Shown here piece by piece: positions 16,878-24,162 of a stretch of DNA of 32,862 nt. The stretch is from Chloroflexota bacterium. Lineage in GTDB: Bacteria > Chloroflexota > Dehalococcoidia > UBA2979. Within the stretch, counting starts at the first letter, position 1. Each line of letters starts with the position of its first letter. Below the pieces are notes generated by a model that was not told the DNA's origin, made no database searches, and was given only the letters and a program-made list of their open reading frames with translations. The stretch spans positions 1 through 32,862 of the forward strand of contig QWJG01000007.1 in the NCBI GenBank assembly GCA_009391845.1. Direction: 5' to 3'. The translations under genes were made by a program, and so were the position numbers.

Positions 16878-18563
16878 ATGAACGACCAACGGGCCCGATC
16901 CCGGGGATCCGCTCGCGAGGGCGGGGCCGAGGGCAAGGGTGAGGAGGAACAGGCGCACCTCACGCCGCACACGCTCTTCGATTATCTCGAAGCCGCGCGG
17001 CGCGCCGATGCAACCGAGCAGGCGCTCGGCGCCGTCGAGGAGACGCTGGTCTCCGGAGCCGACGCCGCCTTCGAGGCGGCGATCGAGGATGCAATGGCTA
17101 CCGCTCCGCTCCCCACGAAGCAGCAGTCGCTCCCCGCAAAGTCCCCCGATCTGCCGGAACGGATGGCGAAGCCGCCGTCCCGGCTCGATCTGAGCGCGGA
17201 GGTGCCGTCCCCGGCGATCGCCTCCGAGTTCGAGCGCGTGCCGGACGACGAACCGTCCGTCGCGCCGGTCAGCGAGCTGCCTGTCGAAGCTGCCACGCCG
17301 GCGGCGACTGGACGCTCGGCGGAGATGCAGAACCACACGAATCGATCAGCAATCGCGAATGACAGCACGGACGCCCGGCGTCCGGCGGAGGGGACCCAGC
17401 AGATGGCCACCGAGAGAAAGACCACGAACACCGGCACGACCTTCAGCGATCACGATCTGGAGGGCTTGCCACCGATCAAGGTCATCGGCGTCGGGGGCGG
17501 TGGATCGAATGCCGTCAACCGCATGATGGAGTCGCGGCTCCCGGGCGTGCAGTACGTCGCCGTGAACACCGACCTGCAGGCCCTGGAGGCTTGTAACGCG
17601 GAGCTGAAGGTGCGCATCGGCGACCGGCTCACCCGCGGCCTGGGCGCCGGCAGCGATCCGTTGCGCGGCAACCGCGCCGCCGAGGAGTCCCGCGAACTGA
17701 TCGCGGAAGCGCTGCAGGGCGCGGAGATGGCCTTCGTCACGGCCTGCCTCGGCGGTGGCACCGGTACCGGCGCCGCCCCGATCGTCGCGGAGGTCGCCCG
17801 TGAGATTGGCGCGCTCACCATCGGTGTGGTCACCAAGCCGTTCAGCTTCGAGGGCGCCAAGCGCCGTCAGCAGGCTGAGGACGGCGTTCGCGACCTGCAG
17901 GACAAGGTCGACACGCTGATCATCATCCCGAACGATCGACTGCTTCAGCTGAACAGCGAAGATCTCTCAATCGAGGACGCCTTCCGCGCCGCGGACGACG
18001 TGCTGCGCCAGGGCATCCAGGGCATCAGCGAGCTGATCACGGTGCCTGGCATGGTGAACCTGGACTTCGCGGACGTACGCAAGGTGATGACCGACGCCGG
18101 CCCGGCGCTGATGGCGATCGGCACCGGCCGAGGTGAGAACCGTGCCGTGGAAGCCGCCCGCCAGGCGATCTCCAGCCCGCTGCTGGAGGTCGACATCACC
18201 GGCGCCACCGGCGTGCTGTTCAACGTCACCGGGCCGAAGAACCTCAGCCTCCGCGAGCTGGACGCCGCCGCGCGCGTGATCGCCGAGGTCGTCGACCCGG
18301 ACGCCGAGATCATCTTCGGTACGAGCATGGACGAATCGCTCACGGACGAGGTGCGGATCACCGTGATCGCCACCGGCTTCAGCGGAAACCGCCCGACGAC
18401 GATGCGCCGCACGATCGAGGAGATCGAGCAGACGCCGTACAAGGCGCCGCCGCTGCCGCAGGCAGTCAAGCTCGGGGAGCTGCGGCCGGAGCCGATGTCT
18501 CCGGACACGCTCAACGAGGCAGACCTCCCGACGTTCCTGCGTCGGTCCTTCCCGAGCCGCTAG
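16878..18563 (+). CDS. ftsZ: Cell division GTPase FtsZ with long N-terminal extension
   Basis: FtsZ forms the tubulin-like division ring. The conserved GTPase begins near residue 195 of the long form: [17 protein letters not shown], then the tubulin signature GGGTGTG at 292-298, the T7 loop [11 protein letters not shown], and the C-terminal FtsA-binding peptide [13 protein letters not shown] at the very end. Upstream of the core the frame stays open for 175 codons to ATG 16878, which has GGGGG 6 nt before it; this part has GC-rich third positions like coding DNA. Its first ~75 residues look helical ([20 protein letters not shown]) and the rest is Pro/Ser/Ala-rich. A second start at 17403 with GGAGGGG 9 nt upstream would give a standard 386-residue FtsZ. 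Long form is 561 residues; both may be made. Confidence 0.93.
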   Translation: MNDQRARSRGSAREGGAEGKGEEEQAHLTPHTLFDYLEAARRADATEQALGAVEETLVSGADAAFEAAIEDAMATAPLPTKQQSLPAKSPDLPERMAKPPSRLDLSAEVPSPAIASEFERVPDDEPSVAPVSELPVEAATPAATGRSAEMQNHTNRSAIANDSTDARRPAEGTQQMATERKTTNTGTTFSDHDLEGLPPIKVIGVGGGGSNAVNRMMESRLPGVQYVAVNTDLQALEACNAELKVRIGDRLTRGLGAGSDPLRGNRAAEESRELIAEALQGAEMAFVTACLGGGTGTGAAPIVAEVAREIGALTIGVVTKPFSFEGAKRRQQAEDGVRDLQDKVDTLIIIPNDRLLQLNSEDLSIEDAFRAADDVLRQGIQGISELITVPGMVNLDFADVRKVMTDAGPALMAIGTGRGENRAVEAARQAISSPLLEVDITGATGVLFNVTGPKNLSLRELDAAARVIAEVVDPDAEIIFGTSMDESLTDEVRITVIATGFSGNRPTTMRRTIEEIEQTPYKAPPLPQAVKLGELRPEPMSPDTLNEADLPTFLRRSFPSR

Positions 18564-18652
18564 GGGAATCCCAGCCGGCGGGGAACCGCAACAGACGTCG
18601 CCGGCAGCGTCGGCGAGGACGGCATGGATGCCGGACCTCGCCACCTGAGCTC

Positions 18653-18681
18653 GCCGGGGTTGGCAAGGATGCCGCCCCGGC
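18653..18681 (+). terminator. Hairpin downstream of ftsZ
   Basis: GCCGGGG-TT-GGCA-AGGA-TGCC-G-CCCCGGC folds into a nearly perfect two-part stem of 11 bp, 90 bp after the ftsZ stop in a convergent gap. There is no T-run, so it may be a Rho-assisted or bidirectional terminator. Confidence 0.45.
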
Positions 18682-18730
18682 AGCTCTCTCAGCTCCAACA
18701 CCGATCCGCGCACCGATGCGCCCGCCACGC

Positions 18731-18754
18731 GATCGGCGGCTCGCCGCCACGATC
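18731..18754 (-). terminator. Hairpin downstream of the 18778-19632 gene
   Basis: GATCG-GCGGC-TC-GCCGC-CA-CGATC pairs over 10 bp with a 2-base bulge. On the minus strand it lies 24 nt after the stop of the membrane protein gene. No T-run; GC-rich chance pairing is possible. Confidence 0.35.
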
Positions 18755-18777
18755 CGGGCCGACCGTGTGAGATCGAG

Positions 18778-19632
18778 CTAGAAGAACACGAACCCGAGCC
18801 CAGCCAACGCCGGCAGCGCGAACCAGACCAGCGCCGTCAGCACGATCGCGATCGTCGCGAAGAGCACCGCGGCATCCTCGGGCGGGGTTCCCGCGCCACC
18901 GATCGTCTCCCACAGCGCCGCCAACGGCTGGCGCACGATCAACTGGCTGCGGTGTCGCGCCAGCGCCGCCCCGCGTAGCAACAGCCACGACAGCGACACG
19001 AACAGCAGCAGCGAAATCGCCGCGCCGACGAGCACCCAGCGTGCGTTGAAGTCGATCGCCCCGAGCTGCTGACCCAGTGACGCCAGCACCGGCACCATCG
19101 CGCCGGCCACCAGCAGCAGCGGCGCGCCGACGCCACCGCCCGAGTACGCCGGCGCCAGCCGTTGCATGTCCACCCGCGCCCGCGTCAGCACGCGACGCTC
19201 CGGCGAACCAGGCAACGATTGGCTCTCCCGCTGCGCGTAGAGCTTCCCGAGGTCGCCCACCACCCGCTTGGTATAGGACCGCACGATGAACTCCGCCACG
19301 AACTCCACCGCCGGTAACGCGATTGCTCGCAGCGGCGCAAACCCGCCCACCGGCGGGTTCCGGGAACCGTCGCGGTCCAAGACCTCGATGGCACGCATGA
19401 CCAGGCGGTGCGCCTCCTCGAAGCGCGCCGGCGCCGCCAGCGGCGTGCCGCGCGCGAGATCCGAGGCGAGCCGCGCGTCCGCTTCGCTATCGCCACCGAT
19501 GCGCCCCAGCGCGCGCTCCGCCACATCCGCCGGGCTGCCCGTCAGCAGGCTGCGCGTGCGATCGAGCTGATCGGTCAGCTCGTCCAGCAGCAGTTCATCC
19601 GGGCGACGTGGCGCTCGTGGCGGTTCTGTCAT
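18778..19632 (-). CDS. Hypothetical membrane protein, three predicted membrane helices
   Basis: Not recognised. The 284-residue product has a hydrophilic, mostly helical N-terminal region (1-165) with a polar/acidic start (PDELLLDELTDQLDRTRSLL), then hydrophobic helices at about 169-189, 199-220 and 254-283, the last ending at the C-terminus (GLGFVFF). No catalytic motif is visible. It is on the strand opposite its neighbours, between ftsZ and nrdR, and stands alone. GC-rich third positions and the clean hydropathy pattern support it as a real gene. No strong ribosome site is seen before the ATG at 19632. A role at the membrane in division cannot be inferred beyond its location. Confidence 0.7.
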   Translation of the reverse strand: MTEPPRAPRRPDELLLDELTDQLDRTRSLLTGSPADVAERALGRIGGDSEADARLASDLARGTPLAAPARFEEAHRLVMRAIEVLDRDGSRNPPVGGFAPLRAIALPAVEFVAEFIVRSYTKRVVGDLGKLYAQRESQSLPGSPERRVLTRARVDMQRLAPAYSGGGVGAPLLLVAGAMVPVLASLGQQLGAIDFNARWVLVGAAISLLLFVSLSWLLLRGAALARHRSQLIVRQPLAALWETIGGAGTPPEDAAVLFATIAIVLTALVWFALPALAGLGFVFF

Positions 19633-19939
19633 CGCGCCATCATCCAGCCCACGCCCTCACCTCGCCAGTGCCGCGTGTGGTCGCGGCGCGATGCCCACGG
19701 GGGGACCTCGTTGGGTGTCGCCGATCGCTGTCGGCGTGCCGCCAGTCAGGTGACGGCCATGCAGAATCGGCTCGGTCAACGCTCGTTCAACGTCTATCCA
19801 CCGTAGTGGGGACAAGTCCCGCACAGCCTGTGGACGCGCGGCGTTGTCCCAGCTCCGACCAGCGTGCTCTACTCCCGTCTACCCCCAGGAAGTGACCGCA
19901 CCCACCCAGCTCCCTGTGGCAGCGAGGGCCCACATTCGT
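19633..19939. other. 307-bp divergent intergenic region before nrdR, with dyad symmetries
   Basis: No gene is seen here. It must hold the start signals of both the minus-strand membrane protein and nrdR. Near nrdR there are GGGAC-AA-GTCCC (19809-19820), CACAG-C-CTGTG (19822-19832), and TTGTCCC (19844-19850), which is the inverse of GGGACAA at 19809. A weak promoter for nrdR could be TTGTCC (19844) with TCTACT (19868) 18 bp on. No AT-rich NrdR box was found. Confidence 0.4.
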
Positions 19940-20539
19940 ATGAACTGTCCGTTCTGTGGCAAGGACGCCAGCAGCGAGACGACCGTCGTCGAAACCCGAG
20001 AGGCGGTTGCCGGCGTCTACCGGCAACGACGGTGCGCGAGCTGCGACGAGCCGTTCACGACCGTTGAACAAGTACAACCCACCGTGATTATGGTCGTGAA
20101 GAAGGATGGACGCCGCGAGGAGTTCCAGCGTCAGAAATTGTTGACCAGCCTCCGCATCGCCGCGCGCAAGCGCCCGTTGCCGGAGGGTGCGCTCGAAGCA
20201 ATCGTCGAGGACATCGAGCGGCGCGTCATGGGCTACCGCCATGGCGAGGTGGGAAGCCGCATTCTGAGCGAGATGGTGATCACCAGGCTCAAGGCTCTGG
20301 ATCCGATCGCCTACATCCGCTTCGCGTCGATCTATCACCAGTTCGTGTCGCTCGAGCAGATGCTCGAGGAGCTGGAGCGGATTGCACTGGCGCCGGACGT
20401 TCCCGCGCCGGAGCAGGCGCGCATGTTCGACGATGGGCCGCTTGGCCTCGGCAGCACGGGCGTCGGCGCGGATGGCGTCGCGGCTCGGAACAGCACGCCG
20501 ATCGACCTCGCCGCGCACCGCGGCGTCGCGACTCGCTAG
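19940..20539 (+). CDS. nrdR: Transcriptional repressor NrdR
   Basis: NrdR represses ribonucleotide reductase genes in response to the ATP/dATP balance. The 199-residue product starts MNCPFCG with a zinc ribbon using Cys3, Cys6, Cys32 and Cys35, followed by an ATP-cone domain at about 48-138 (VVKKDGRREEFQRQKL through YIRFASIYHQF). The C-terminal ~45 residues (after LEELERIAL) are an Ala/Gly/Pro-rich tail not usual in the ~150-residue family. The ATG at 19940 is used because the zinc ribbon begins there; its ribosome site (GCGAGGG) is distant. nrdJ, the expected target, lies one gene downstream. Confidence 0.94.
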   Translation: MNCPFCGKDASSETTVVETREAVAGVYRQRRCASCDEPFTTVEQVQPTVIMVVKKDGRREEFQRQKLLTSLRIAARKRPLPEGALEAIVEDIERRVMGYRHGEVGSRILSEMVITRLKALDPIAYIRFASIYHQFVSLEQMLEELERIALAPDVPAPEQARMFDDGPLGLGSTGVGADGVAARNSTPIDLAAHRGVATR

Positions 20540-20552
20540 CGCACACACGCCG

Positions 20553-20590
20553 GCTGCGGGGTTCCCCGATCAGGGGAGCCCCGTTGCAGC
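20553..20590 (+). terminator. Long stable hairpin after nrdR
   Basis: Starting 14 nt after the nrdR stop, GCTGC-GGGG-TTCCCC pairs with GGGGAG-CCCC-(GTT)-GCAGC around the loop GATCA, giving a 15-bp stem with one G-T pair and a 3-nt bulge. It is by far the most stable hairpin between genes in the window. No T-run follows, so it is a likely but non-canonical terminator or mRNA 3'-end structure. Confidence 0.55.
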
Positions 20591-20666
20591 GCGGGGCGCC
20601 CAGACCCCACCCTCGAGCGACAACTGTCCACGGACTCGCGATGTCCGTCCGACCACCGGGGCGCCG

Positions 20667-21383
20667 ATGTTCTGCATCCACTGCGGTACCGAGGCCAACA
20701 ACGAGGACCGCTTCTGCCGTTCTTGCGGTCGCGAACTGACGGCGCCACCACCCGAAGGCAACGCCGAGCGGGGACCGATCCCGGCAGGCGGTCAGCCAGG
20801 GCCAAGCTGGAGCGGACAGCCACGCGCCGTCGCACCCTCGATGGCGGCGGGGCAACCCGGCCGGACGGCGGGACGGCTGCTGGGCGACGGTCCCGCGGAG
20901 CTGGCTCCCAACGGCCGGCGCATCAGCGCGTTTCTGATTGATATCGGGTTTGCGGCGGGGTCCTGGTTCGCGATCGCCGTCATCTTCGCGATCGGCTATT
21001 TCGCCGTGAACGGCATCCCGGAGAACGGCAACATCCCGATCGCCGATCAGGACCGCCTCGGCCTGTGGATGTGGCTGTCCTGGATTCTGATCATGTTGGT
21101 CGGCACATGGGTCGCCAACGCTACCGGCGGAACCGTCGGCAAGCGCATCCTTGGTCTCCGCATCGTCCGCACCAACCTGGAGCCGCCCGGGATCGGCTGG
21201 GGCCTTGGGCGAACGCTCACGGCCTGGCTGAGCTGGATACCGGTTGGACTTGGTTTCCTCTGGGGCACCTGGGACGATTCCGGACAGACGTGGCACGACA
21301 AGATGAGTGGCACCTACGTCGTGCGGGTCGATTCCCTTCCGGTGAGACCCGTACCTGCCGCTGAGCCCAGTTCCTTACACTGA
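20667..21383 (+). CDS. Zinc-ribbon and RDD-domain membrane protein
   Basis: A 238-residue protein. A zinc ribbon opens it (CIHCG and CRSCG, Cys3, Cys6, Cys17, Cys20), then a Gly/Pro-rich linker to about residue 82, then an RDD domain with NGRRISAFLIDIG, GGTVGKRILGLRIVR and WHDKMSGTYVV. Membrane helices lie at about 88-114, 131-151 and 179-200. RDD proteins are a broad family, some of which have been linked to ion exchange; no specific role can be given. The ATG at 20667 is chosen because the zinc ribbon starts there. The gene lies between nrdR and nrdJ but nothing ties it to nucleotide metabolism beyond position. Confidence 0.82.
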   Translation: MFCIHCGTEANNEDRFCRSCGRELTAPPPEGNAERGPIPAGGQPGPSWSGQPRAVAPSMAAGQPGRTAGRLLGDGPAELAPNGRRISAFLIDIGFAAGSWFAIAVIFAIGYFAVNGIPENGNIPIADQDRLGLWMWLSWILIMLVGTWVANATGGTVGKRILGLRIVRTNLEPPGIGWGLGRTLTAWLSWIPVGLGFLWGTWDDSGQTWHDKMSGTYVVRVDSLPVRPVPAAEPSSLH

Positions 21384-21415
21384 GTGCACATCCCGGCGGC
21401 GGCGTCATGTCACCG

Positions 21416-21444
21416 TTGAGGGCTGACAGAACATCTGTTCTGAT
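21416..21444 (+). promoter_or_regulatory. Predicted nrdJ promoter
   Basis: TTGAGG (21416-21421) and TCTGAT (21439-21444, 4/6 to TATAAT) are 17 bp apart. The SOS-type box covers the spacer and the -10. A start near 21451 would leave a leader of about 48 nt. Confidence 0.45.
21428..21441. promoter_or_regulatory. LexA (SOS) box upstream of nrdJ
   Basis: AGAACATCTGTTCT is a 14-bp sequence with perfect 5-bp arms that fits GAAC-N4-GTTC, the LexA site of Gram-positive bacteria and of Dehalococcoides. It is 57 bp before the nrdJ start and overlaps the predicted -10. The recA box in this window has the same arms AGAAC/GTTCT. Confidence 0.75.
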
Positions 21445-21498
21445 ACACGGGCAGCCTCCGAAGCGAGCGCGACCGCGCCGCGAGGCGTTCGGAATCAC

Positions 21499-23718
21499 AT
21501 GGTAGCCACCGACCACATCCGCACCGCCCCCGTCACGTTGACCGGCAACGCCGGCACCGTCCTCGAGCGCCGCTACCTGCTGCGCGACGACCGTGGCGCC
21601 GTGGTCGAGACGCCCGAGGAGCTGCTCGCGCGCGTCGCGACCGCGATCGCGGCTGTCGAGGTCGGCGAGACCGCGCAGCGGCAGTGGGCGCAGCGCTTCT
21701 ACGACGAGATGGCGACGCTCCGCTTCCTCCCCAACTCCCCCACGTTGATGAACGCCGGCACTGGGCGCGGCACGCTCGCCGCCTGTTTCGTGCTGCCGAT
21801 CGAGGACAGCCTCGAGTCGATCATGGCGACCGCCGAGGCGGCGGCGATGGTCCAGAAGTTCGGGGGCGGCACCGGCTTCGCGTTCTCGCGCTTGCGCGGC
21901 ATCGGCGAACCGATCGCCTCGACCCACGGATCCGCCTGCGGTCCCGTTTCCGTGCTCCGGCATTACGACGACGTCTCGCGGCTGGTGACGCAGGGCGGGA
22001 AGCGCGACGGCGCGAACATGGGGATCCTGCGCGTCGATCACCCGGACATCGAGCAGTTCATCCACGCCAAGGACGACGGCGTCAGCGCACAGCGCTTCAA
22101 CCTCTCCATCGGCGTGACCAACGACTTCCTGGCTGCGGCCGCCCGAGGCGACGCGTTCACGCTCCGCGACCCGCGCGACGGCAGCCCGCGAGGCGAGATC
22201 GACGCCGCGGCGTTGCTGGACGAGATTGCCCGCGCCGCGTGGACCACCGGCGACCCCGGGCTGGTCTTCCTCGACGAGATCAACCGCCACAACCCGACCC
22301 CCGCGCTCGGCGAGATCGAGGCGACCAATCCCTGCGGCGAGGTTCCGCTGCTGCCATGGGAGGCGTGCACCCTCGGTTCGATCAACGTCGCGCGCTTCTG
22401 GGATGCCGCCGCGGGGGACCTCGACTGGGCCGCGCTCGAGGAGACGGTGCGCCTTGGGGTGCGGTTCCTCGACAACGTCGTCGAGGCGAACACCTTCCCC
22501 GTGCCGCAGATCGCCGAGGCGGTCCGTGGCAACCGCAAGATCGGCCTCGGGATGATGGGTTGGGCGGACCTCCTCATCGCCGCCGCTATCCCGTACGAGA
22601 GCGACGAAGCGATCGCCCTCGCGGAGCGGCTGGCGACCTCGATCGGGCGGGTCGCCGACGAGGCCTCGGCGGCACTGGGCGAGGAGAAAGGCGTCTTCCC
22701 GAACTGGGAGCGCTCCATCTACGCCGGTGGTCCGCGCTACCGGAACGCCACGCGCACCTGCATCGCCCCGACCGGGACGATCGCGATCATCGCCGGCGCC
22801 TCGTCCGGCATCGAGCCGCTGTTCTCGCTGGCGCACTACCGGCGGATGGGCGACGGCACCGTGCTGCCCGAGGTCAACGAGGCGTTCCAGACCGCGGCGC
22901 AGGCGGCCGGCTACGCCTCGGACGAACTGGCCGAGGCGCTGATCGCCGGCGCCAGCCTCGCCAGCCGCGACGAGGTGCCCGACGCCGATCGGGCCCGCTT
23001 CGCCACGGCGCACGAGATCAGCCCCGACTGGCACGTCCGCATGCAGGCGGCATTCCAGGCACACACCGACCTCGCGGTCTCGAAGACCGTGAACCTCCCT
23101 CGCGACGCCAGCATCGAGGATGTGCACCGCGTCTACCGGCTCGCGCATGAGCTGCACTGCAAGGGCGTGACCGTCTACCGCGACGGATCGCGCGCGGTGC
23201 AGGTGCTGGCCCACGCGCGCGAGGAGACGACGTCACCGATCGAGCCACGACGCCGTCACCTGGCGGATGAGCGGCAGTCGCTCACCCACAAGTTCCGTGT
23301 CGGCGAGCAAGAGGGCTACATCACGGTCGGCCTTTACGAGGACGGCGCGCCCGGCGAGGTCTTCATCAAGATCGCCAAGGAGGGCTCGACGGTATCCGGG
23401 CTGACAGACGCCGTTGCGCTGCTCACCTCGATCGCCCTGCAGTACGGCGTGAGCCTCGACAAGTTGGCCGACAAGCTGGAGCAGACGCGGTTCGAGCCGT
23501 ACGGCATCACCGCGAACCCGGACATCCCGTTCGCCACCAGCATGCTGGACTACGTGTTCCGCTGGCTCCGCCTCCACTTCGGAACGCCCGAGGTGGCGCG
23601 TCCGGCCGGAGCGGCGGCTCCACTCTCCGGCCTCACCTGCCCGGACTGCGGCATGCAGCTCGAATTCGCGGAGCGCTGTCTGGTCTGCCAGTCGTGCGGC
23701 TACACGAAGTGCGGCTGA
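21499..23718 (+). CDS. nrdJ: Adenosylcobalamin-dependent ribonucleoside-diphosphate reductase (class II)
   Basis: NrdJ reduces ribonucleotides to deoxyribonucleotides using vitamin B12 coenzyme, so it needs no oxygen and no second subunit. The 739-residue product has FLPNSPTLMNAGTGRGTLAACFVLP with the redox Cys96, GGGTGFAFSRLR, the radical-site loop NPCGE with Asn277, Cys279 and Glu281, and PTGTIAIIAGASSGIEP. The C-terminus has a Cys cluster (CPDCG, CLVCQSCG, TKCG) that serves thioredoxin-type reduction of the active site. The N-terminal ATP cone found in some class II enzymes is absent. The ATG at 21499 follows a 115-bp gap holding a promoter and LexA box. No cobalamin riboswitch is seen upstream. 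Confidence 0.95.
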   Translation: MVATDHIRTAPVTLTGNAGTVLERRYLLRDDRGAVVETPEELLARVATAIAAVEVGETAQRQWAQRFYDEMATLRFLPNSPTLMNAGTGRGTLAACFVLPIEDSLESIMATAEAAAMVQKFGGGTGFAFSRLRGIGEPIASTHGSACGPVSVLRHYDDVSRLVTQGGKRDGANMGILRVDHPDIEQFIHAKDDGVSAQRFNLSIGVTNDFLAAAARGDAFTLRDPRDGSPRGEIDAAALLDEIARAAWTTGDPGLVFLDEINRHNPTPALGEIEATNPCGEVPLLPWEACTLGSINVARFWDAAAGDLDWAALEETVRLGVRFLDNVVEANTFPVPQIAEAVRGNRKIGLGMMGWADLLIAAAIPYESDEAIALAERLATSIGRVADEASAALGEEKGVFPNWERSIYAGGPRYRNATRTCIAPTGTIAIIAGASSGIEPLFSLAHYRRMGDGTVLPEVNEAFQTAAQAAGYASDELAEALIAGASLASRDEVPDADRARFATAHEISPDWHVRMQAAFQAHTDLAVSKTVNLPRDASIEDVHRVYRLAHELHCKGVTVYRDGSRAVQVLAHAREETTSPIEPRRRHLADERQSLTHKFRVGEQEGYITVGLYEDGAPGEVFIKIAKEGSTVSGLTDAVALLTSIALQYGVSLDKLADKLEQTRFEPYGITANPDIPFATSMLDYVFRWLRLHFGTPEVARPAGAAAPLSGLTCPDCGMQLEFAERCLVCQSCGYTKCG

Positions 23719-23880
23719 CCGCCGGCTGAGCCCATCCGGGCGCCGCGGAGCCGCGTCCCGCGCCCCGTCCGCTCCGGCGCACGGCGTCAGCACCGCTCAC
23801 GGCACGCCGCGAGGTGGCTCCGCGTACACTGGCAAGCGGAACGGCATCCGGCGGTCGAAGCGGACACGGCAGGCGTTCAG

Positions 23881-24153
23881 ATGAGCTACGGCTACGAACC
23901 TCCAAAACAACAGCAACCCGGAAGCTGGTCCGAGGTCTTCGTCATCACGAAGGTCGCGTTTGGGCTGCTCCTCCCGTTCCTCGGCGGCATGATTGCGCTG
24001 ATCGCTACCTTCGTCGCAATCATCATCCTGTTCTCAATTCACCCGGCGCTAGCGCTGATCCCGCTAACCCCGATCGCTGCCGTGATCGCCTACGTCCTGC
24101 GCCGTGAGCGGCAGGCGCACGACGCCGAGGTCGCGCGCATCCAGGGCGAGTAG
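23881..24153 (+). CDS. Small membrane protein of unknown function (two helices)
   Basis: Not recognised. The 90-residue product has a short polar N-terminus (YGYEPPKQQQPGSWSEV), two membrane helices at about 24-51 and 54-73, and a charged C-terminal tail (RRERQAHDAEVARIQGE). It ends 9 bp before yggS, so it may head that operon. The ribosome site is weak. A TACACT at 23825-23830 could be a -10, but no matching -35 is seen. Third-position GC and clear helix pattern support a real gene. Confidence 0.68.
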   Translation: MSYGYEPPKQQQPGSWSEVFVITKVAFGLLLPFLGGMIALIATFVAIIILFSIHPALALIPLTPIAAVIAYVLRRERQAHDAEVARIQGE

Positions 24154-24162
24154 CTGCCGCCC

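Noticed and set aside
21384..21498. NrdR box or cobalamin riboswitch before nrdJ
   Set aside because: No AT-rich paired NrdR boxes and no room or conserved B12-box elements; only the LexA box is clear.
21217..23214. 665-residue open frame antisense to nrdJ
   Set aside because: Same reason; the plus-strand NrdJ is complete with active-site motifs, and the antisense product is low complexity.
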